The translations under genes were made by a program, and so were the position numbers. From positions 1-40,751 of the forward strand of contig CANGYO010000005.1 in assembly GCA_947458095.1 (NCBI GenBank): 40,751 nucleotides of DNA. The letters are read 5' to 3'. This DNA is from Vampirovibrionales bacterium. GTDB lineage: Bacteria; Cyanobacteriota; Vampirovibrionia; Vampirovibrionales; JAJTHC01. Below the pieces are notes generated by a model, which did no database searches, was not told the origin of the DNA, and saw only the letters and a list, made by a program, of their open reading frames with translations. Positions 35,250 to 40,751 of the stretch are shown piece by piece (within the stretch, counting starts at the first letter, position 1; each line of letters begins with the position of its first letter).

Positions 35250-38066
35250 TTAACCCGCCTTTGGTGTGGCTTGTGGATTCTGCATCAACGCATACATGAG
35301 TGCTGCTTCCTGAGGCGTCAATTGCTTAGGTAACGCCGTCTGCTTAGGTAACGCCGTCGAACTTGCCCCCGTCGCAGTCGGTTGCGACAAGGCATACAGC
35401 AATGCTGCTTCTTGAGGCGTCAATTGCTTCGGTACGCTTGTGGCTTGAGAAGCCGTCGGGTTTTTCGCCTGTTGAGACAAGGCGTATAACAACGCCGCTT
35501 CCTTGGGGTCAATGTCTCGTACTTTTTTGGTACCCGCCAAGCGATACGCTTCTTCAATTTGAGCAGGCGTCAAGGTGATTTTCTCCTTCTTGGACGCTTC
35601 AGGATATTTGGCAATTAAGGCAATGTCTTCTTTTTTAATATCGCCAAACTCACGATCTTTAATCTTACGAAGCGCCGTCATGGCTTTTTCACGCTCTTCA
35701 TATTCGACCAAATACGTCGGTTTGCCGACGGTTTTGTCTTGCAGATCTTCAGCCCCTTTACGAAGTTTATTCTGAACAAAAAGAAGGTTGCCCAGCGTAA
35801 TAATCGCCCCTGCTCCTGTCAACCAGTGAAAGGTACTAAAGATAAGACTGCCGACACCTGCCATTAAAGCCCCACTGTTTGAAGTGGTAATTCCTGCGAT
35901 TAAGGCAATGGGGGCGGCAATTTTCGCAAACGAACGTGTACTCGTTAAGTAATGCCCACCCATAATCTTGCCTAAAACGTTACCACGGTTTAAGAACATG
36001 AGCAATTGATGCGCCCCCACCATCGGCAACGCAATGCCTATAGCGGATCTAAAACCTGCTTTGATTTGCTCACCTAAGACAAAGGGCTTTTCTGTGGAAT
36101 CTTTGGCTCCAGCGGTTTGAGCCGTTAGGGTTGTTTTAGCATCTTTACCTTGAGCCGTCGCTTGAGCCTTGACGGGAACGGTGGCTTGCGATGCGGGTGT
36201 CGCCTTGACTTTAGATGGCTTGCCTGCTGCCATAAATGCCGCCCAGCCTGTACTAAAAGCCGTCACAGCCCCTAAGAAGAATCCTAGGTATTTGAAATTG
36301 CCTAAGCTTTTCAAAGTACTAACGAGCGGATTTTTGACGCCTTTTCTAATATCAGACATCGCCATCGCCTTGTTTTTCAGCACTTCTTCAGGCGTTTCAT
36401 GCAAGGCGAACTTGGCGAGATCAATCACCCCACGCCATACAGAAGCCACACCACGCCCCAAACCACTCACGCCCCACGCATCAGAAAGTTCTTTCTGGTG
36501 ATGAATGAACTGCTCATGTTCAGAGATATTCTGCATCAAACGTTGCACCGAACGAGGCAAGACATCATGCAGTTTTTTAAAGGATTTCAAACTTTTTTGA
36601 GCATGGTTGCTAAAATCGCCGTTGAGCTTAAAGAAGTCATCCACCGTCATGGTCTTCTTCAACGGATCCAACGCTTCCATGTGTTTGGCAACCGCTTCTT
36701 TGCCTAACAAACCTTCCCAATGGGCTTGTTTGCTTTTGATTTCTTGCAAGGCTTTGCTTCTCAATTCCACCAAATCCGCTTCAGACGTCGACATTTTAGA
36801 AAAATGGCGACTAAACGGCAGAATCAAGTTTTTGTCGCCCACCATTTTCAAGCGTGAAATGGACGCTTGCATATCCTTCACTTGAAGAAGCTGGGGATTA
36901 TGTTCTAGGGCTTTAATCTCTTCTGCCGTCATGGCTTTAGCCGTGGCGATATTCACATGTTCAGGATCCCAAAAGGCACGTTTGCCGTTTTTGTAAAGCA
37001 TGCCGTGCATCTGTTCCAAATACGCACGCTTGACACTCGGGGGGTTGACTTCGTTTACATAGGCAATGACCGCTTTTTGCAGTTGCTTGACGGCGTCTGA
37101 ATCACCAGAGGCTCCTTCTAAAATGATCTTCATTTGTTGCGGACGTTCTTTGATAAAGTCGTCAAACTGCGTATGATAAAGAGGCGTCTTATTCCCTTGA
37201 AATAAACCCAAGCCTTCCAACTTACGGAAGTTTTCCAAGGCGTCAGGCGAGCCAGATGCTTGAGCTTTCGCCAACGCTTCATCAAAGACGGCTTTAAAGT
37301 AGTGATGCAGATTTTTGTCTAACGCCTTTTTGCCTTTGCCTTCGCTTAAGAAGGCTTTGGCATCCACTTCAAAAAACGGATTCATTAAAGAATTGCTGAC
37401 ATGTTTTTGCTGTTCAGGCGTCAATAATTGGTCAAAACGTTCGTAATAATCGTGATGCGTGGTCGCTTCTTTCAGATTTTTGTGCAAGTCGTTATATTGA
37501 GCAATATACCGTTCCACCAAGGAATCAGGCGCGAGATTCACGCCTTTTTTAAGCTTATTCGCCGTGGCATTGACAGCGTGTTCATGATTTTCAAGCCAAT
37601 AACGGTTGTACTCTTCAGCAGGTAGGTCGCCTAGGTAAGCCCGCATCCATGTGGGCAAGTTTTTCAGACTGCCTTGTTCAGGCGTCCAACCGTCTATGGT
37701 TCTGGCGAAACGTCGGACAGGGCTATTGTGAGCAGCATCTTTATTCAGTGGGTTAATGGTGCCTAAGGTGGGATCCAAGCCTGCCAAGCGATTGCCGATA
37801 TTCGTAAACGCCATAAGGGAAACGAGTCCCAGTCCAACGGCGGCTCCTTTTTCGGGGTAAGACAGGCGTTCGGATGATTGTTCATCCATAAATTGCATGG
37901 TCAATGCAAAGTCAAAGAACTTCTTGGCAATCGAATCGCTTTGTTCTTTCACATTTTCAAGCTGTTGTTCCACTTGGGCTTGTGCCACATTTTGCACAGC
38001 TTGCAAGTGATTTGGATTTATCGGAAAGTTCGGACTGCTTGATGAACTGGTGTTGATCGTTCCCAT
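35250..38066 (-). CDS. 938-aa hypothetical membrane protein with C-terminal EAALLYAL repeats
   Basis: Uninterrupted ORF; hydrophobic segments (FKYLGFFLGAVTAFSTGWAAFMAAG, IGIALPMVGAHQLLMFL, IAAPIALIAGITTSNSGALMAGVGSLIFSTFHWL) and three C-terminal [LD][TD]P[QK]EAAL[LM]YAL[SM]Q motifs. Confidence 0.85.
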   Translation of the reverse strand: MGTINTSSSSSPNFPINPNHLQAVQNVAQAQVEQQLENVKEQSDSIAKKFFDFALTMQFMDEQSSERLSYPEKGAAVGLGLVSLMAFTNIGNRLAGLDPTLGTINPLNKDAAHNSPVRRFARTIDGWTPEQGSLKNLPTWMRAYLGDLPAEEYNRYWLENHEHAVNATANKLKKGVNLAPDSLVERYIAQYNDLHKNLKEATTHHDYYERFDQLLTPEQQKHVSNSLMNPFFEVDAKAFLSEGKGKKALDKNLHHYFKAVFDEALAKAQASGSPDALENFRKLEGLGLFQGNKTPLYHTQFDDFIKERPQQMKIILEGASGDSDAVKQLQKAVIAYVNEVNPPSVKRAYLEQMHGMLYKNGKRAFWDPEHVNIATAKAMTAEEIKALEHNPQLLQVKDMQASISRLKMVGDKNLILPFSRHFSKMSTSEADLVELRSKALQEIKSKQAHWEGLLGKEAVAKHMEALDPLKKTMTVDDFFKLNGDFSNHAQKSLKSFKKLHDVLPRSVQRLMQNISEHEQFIHHQKELSDAWGVSGLGRGVASVWRGVIDLAKFALHETPEEVLKNKAMAMSDIRKGVKNPLVSTLKSLGNFKYLGFFLGAVTAFSTGWAAFMAAGKPSKVKATPASQATVPVKAQATAQGKDAKTTLTAQTAGAKDSTEKPFVLGEQIKAGFRSAIGIALPMVGAHQLLMFLNRGNVLGKIMGGHYLTSTRSFAKIAAPIALIAGITTSNSGALMAGVGSLIFSTFHWLTGAGAIITLGNLLFVQNKLRKGAEDLQDKTVGKPTYLVEYEEREKAMTALRKIKDREFGDIKKEDIALIAKYPEASKKEKITLTPAQIEEAYRLAGTKKVRDIDPKEAALLYALSQQAKNPTASQATSVPKQLTPQEAALLYALSQPTATGASSTALPKQTALPKQLTPQEAALMYALMQNPQATPKAG
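35323..35358 (-). repeat. 18-bp perfect tandem duplication
   Basis: TGCTTAGGTAACGCCGTC twice, encoding TALPKQ-TALPKQ. Confidence 0.95.
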
Positions 38067-38219
38067 AAGAAAAACCTTTATGCGTTAGCATGCCCCCTTA
38101 GCGAAAGGTGCGTTGTGGAGCTATATATAAGCATTAACACAAATTCTACTCTACTTGTTGCTAGTGCCGTAACATATTTCTCAAGGTGGGGATATAAGGG
38201 TATGAATCGTTTTATCAAG

Positions 38220-38636
38220 CTAAGGCAACAAACCTAGCGAAGAGCCAGCATACGAATAAGGATTCACCACCCGATCAGGACGCAAGTGACGGGCTTCGTT
38301 TAAGTACACATGCTTGAGTTGGGCTTGCGTTTTCGTGCTGTAAAAGTGAATCATCACACGCACGGCTTTTGGAGGTTGCCCTTCAATGTCAGGTTCTACG
38401 GCGGAAAACAGGGCAACATCCTGCCACGGCAAGGCTCGTCGAGCCACTTTTGCAGGGCTGGCACTGTGCAAGTCAGGCGTCAAGCTAAATAGGACGCTGA
38501 CAATATCGCTGGGCTTGATGTGATTTTGAGACACCATCGCTTCCAGCAGACGGCTTACTTCAATATCCATGGCTTCGGCGGTGTCTTCAGGCAAGGTCGT
38601 TGCCCCTCGTAAGGCGTGGAGTCGTGATTCAGGCAT
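38220..38636 (-). CDS. aroH: Monofunctional chorismate mutase (AroH class)
   Basis: LRGATTLPEDTAEAM...SDIVSVLFSLTPDLHSASPAKVARR...PKAVRVMIHFYS...VYLNEARHLRPD. Confidence 0.92.
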   Translation of the reverse strand: MPESRLHALRGATTLPEDTAEAMDIEVSRLLEAMVSQNHIKPSDIVSVLFSLTPDLHSASPAKVARRALPWQDVALFSAVEPDIEGQPPKAVRVMIHFYSTKTQAQLKHVYLNEARHLRPDRVVNPYSYAGSSLGLLP

Positions 38637-38704
38637 GGATGGACATCCTTAGGTTTCATAATTTCTATCATTAGTCTATAATAAACATACGGCAATGGTA
38701 TAGT

Positions 38705-38841
38705 CATCTTTAGTTTTTCTGTAAAGGTGGCTAGACGAGGAGCCTAGATTATTTTGTGAGGGCGTGTAGTGAGACCTACATAACGGAACAAAATAATCGT
38801 AGCGACAAAGTATAGACCCTGTACAGGAAATTCTAAAGATG
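38705..38841 (+). repeat. Repeat family B, full copy with terminal inverted repeats
   Basis: Left end CATCTTTAGTTTTTCTGTA; right end TACAGGAAATTCTAAAGATG (reverse complement CATCTTTAGAATTTCCTGTA); core CTAGACGAGGAGCCTAGATTATTTTGTGAGGGCGTGTAGTGAGACCTACATAACGGAACAAAATAATCGTAGCGACAAAG. Confidence 0.88.
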
Positions 38842-39609
38842 GCAAGCCCGATTCGCTTATTGATTGTGGATGACGACCCCGATATTCTGTCGCTCATGCA
38901 AATGGACTTTGAACTCATGGGCTTTGAAGTCCATACCGCCAAAAACGGCATGGATGCCCTCAAGTTTCTGCAAGGCACGACCGCCCTAGACATCGCCTTA
39001 GTCGATGTGATGATGCCCAAACTCGACGGATACGCCTTATGCAAGCATGTGCGAGAACTCCCGCATCGGGAAAGCTTGCCGATTATTCTGCTCACCGCCA
39101 AAAGCCAGTTGGAAGACAAGGTCAAGGGCTTTCACGCTGGGGCCGACGATTACTTGGTGAAACCTTTTGAACTACAAGAACTCATGGTGCGAATGCGCGC
39201 CTTATTTCGTCGTTCAGGCAAGTTGGCGGATTTACAAGGCAAAACCCCCGTAAGCCCCACCCAAAGCACTGAAGCCACCGAAGCCACCGTCCAAGAACGC
39301 TTGGCCATTGGCGATTTACGACTCTTGCCCAAATCGCTTGAAGTGTTTTGCCATGGGCAGATGATTCGCTTGACCCCCACCGAATTTGAGATTCTCTATT
39401 GCTTGGTGCAACACGCCAATGAAGCGGTTTCTCTTTCAACGCTATTACAAGAAGTCTGGGGCTACGACGCGAGCGACGATGTTCGCACCGTGCGTGTGCA
39501 TGTTGGGGGCTTGCGTCAAAAAGTCGAGCTGGACGCCAAGCAACCCACTCTCATTCAAACCGTCAACAACGTGGGCTACCGCTTAAACATCGAAGAAAGT
39601 CAGGACTAA
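38839..39609 (+). CDS. OmpR/PhoB-family response regulator
   Basis: IRLLIVDDDPDILSLMQMDFE; ALVDVMMPKLDGYAL; IILLTAKSQLEDKVKGFHAGADDYLVKPFELQELMVRMRAL; C-terminal winged helix LTPTEFEILYCLVQHANEAVS...VRTVRVHVGGLRQKVE...IQTVNNVGYRL. Confidence 0.96.
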   Translation: MASPIRLLIVDDDPDILSLMQMDFELMGFEVHTAKNGMDALKFLQGTTALDIALVDVMMPKLDGYALCKHVRELPHRESLPIILLTAKSQLEDKVKGFHAGADDYLVKPFELQELMVRMRALFRRSGKLADLQGKTPVSPTQSTEATEATVQERLAIGDLRLLPKSLEVFCHGQMIRLTPTEFEILYCLVQHANEAVSLSTLLQEVWGYDASDDVRTVRVHVGGLRQKVELDAKQPTLIQTVNNVGYRLNIEESQD

Positions 39610-40751
39610 ATGGTACTTGCTTTTTTTAAATCAAAGCCATGGGGCTTGCGTCGTAAAACGACGGGTTTTCGCTTTTATCAGCAGATTATTATTTTGGTGT
39701 TGTTGATTGTCACCATTCCGTTGGGGGGCTTAAGTGTTTGGCTTTACGATATTAACGACAGTGCCTTACGCAAGCAAATCGCCGCAACCGAAGAAGACGT
39801 CTTGCGTTCCACCCTAAAAAGTGCTTGGCAAGAAGTCGCCTTTCAGCAAACGCAATCTCAAACCCTTTTGCGTCTTTTTCAAGAAAGACGCTTCAATCCC
39901 AAACGCTTAAATCAACAGGAGTTAGCTCATTTTTTGAATTTTGAAGACGACCTAGTGTTTGTAGGCGTATGCAACGCCCAAAGCAATGAGCTTTTACAAT
40001 GGGCAAGTAAAGTTCCGCCTAATCAGTGGCAACGCAAGGGTATCAATAAGTGGGCTTGTGGTATTTTAGGCAGTGAACTTGTTGGAAAAGAACAATACGA
40101 ACTCTTGCCTGCTTGGCAAAGTCAAGGGATAGAACCTACGTGGTTGCAAAGCCGTTTGCCTTTAAACAGTCGCTTTAGCTTGGTTCAAGTCCGTAAGGTG
40201 AACACCCTACATAGCGTTTTTGACGACCTTTTGCATTTGCAAAAAGCAGGGGTGTGGCTGGCCTTGCCATATCCTACAGAAAATCGTTCATCCGTTTTGC
40301 ATTTAAAGGAAAACAAAGAAGGAGCCATCTTTTTTGAAGTCCAAAATCCTCCACAGGCGGTTTTGGATGCCCTTTTTTCAGAACGTATTCATTCGTTAAG
40401 CAAGTCAAGTCAAGTGGTCGAAAAAAATATTTCTAAAGACGCATCCGTGGCAAACGACTTAAGCTGGAAGGGTGTTCGGCATGAGGGAAAAGATTATATT
40501 CTCGCCGAACTCAAACCCCTCAGTACTTGGTTGATTGTTTCGCCGGATTGGCATCAGAACCGCCATTTTCTTAAGCAAGCCCGGCTTAAAATTTTTGGGC
40601 TTATTGGCGGTAGTTTGTTGATTAGCATCTTGATTGGCTTGGGCTATGTGCTGGGCATCGTGCGGAACTTTCGCCAGTTGATTAAGGGCATTAAAGCCAT
40701 GGGTGAAGGCAATTACGGTCGGCAAATACGCTTGATCATCAATTGGGTAAC
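39610..40751 (+). CDS. Sensor histidine kinase N-terminal part (truncated by window edge)
   Basis: Open frame from ATG directly after the response regulator stop: MVLAFFKSKPWGLRRKTTGFRFYQQIIILVLLIVTIPLGGLSVWLYD..., second TM IFGLIGGSLLISILIGLGYVLGIV, HAMP-like RNFRQLIKGIKAMGEGNYG. Absent from the supplied track because it runs off the end. Confidence 0.78.
   Translation, partial: MVLAFFKSKPWGLRRKTTGFRFYQQIIILVLLIVTIPLGGLSVWLYDINDSALRKQIAATEEDVLRSTLKSAWQEVAFQQTQSQTLLRLFQERRFNPKRLNQQELAHFLNFEDDLVFVGVCNAQSNELLQWASKVPPNQWQRKGINKWACGILGSELVGKEQYELLPAWQSQGIEPTWLQSRLPLNSRFSLVQVRKVNTLHSVFDDLLHLQKAGVWLALPYPTENRSSVLHLKENKEGAIFFEVQNPPQAVLDALFSERIHSLSKSSQVVEKNISKDASVANDLSWKGVRHEGKDYILAELKPLSTWLIVSPDWHQNRHFLKQARLKIFGLIGGSLLISILIGLGYVLGIVRNFRQLIKGIKAMGEGNYGRQIRLIINWV

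Noticed and set aside
35363-36885. Plus-strand ORFs opposite the 938-aa gene
   Set aside because: Antisense artefacts within a long uninterrupted coding frame.

Overview
The window is a ~40.7 kb chromosomal segment from a Gram-negative bacterium. lpxA and an LptC-like gene imply LPS. The lineage is not determinable here; a Vampirovibrionia/Cyanobacteriota-like origin is only a guess. Recognisable housekeeping genes: uvrC, hup, a GlmU-C-terminal-like acyltransferase plus lpxA, thymidine phosphorylase, hisF, rmuC, an Orn/Lys/Arg decarboxylase, def plus an ACT-domain gene, dinG, a sigma-70 factor, aroH, and an OmpR-type response regulator followed by a truncated sensor kinase. The main points of interest are: (1) a five-gene block YbjQ/YbjQ/M48/Cys-rich phage-like protein/LemA; (2) proteins sharing an N-terminal 'M-x-[ILx]-[SN]-P' leader with unrelated bodies, one frame-disrupted at a (CCCAA)3 repeat that loss of one unit would repair, another interrupted by an in-frame TAG; (3) a toxin-antitoxin locus with a nonsense-mutated HigB/RelE-like toxin, an intact antitoxin and ~110 bp flanking direct repeats; (4) several MITE-like repeat families, two with compensatory base changes in hairpins, one copy of which ends exactly on the start codon of a response regulator; (5) a DinG homologue lacking one of four Fe-S cysteines; (6) a 938-aa protein with C-terminal EAALLYAL repeats. 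No rRNA, tRNA or CRISPR array was recognised by eye. All homology statements are from recall, with no database searches.
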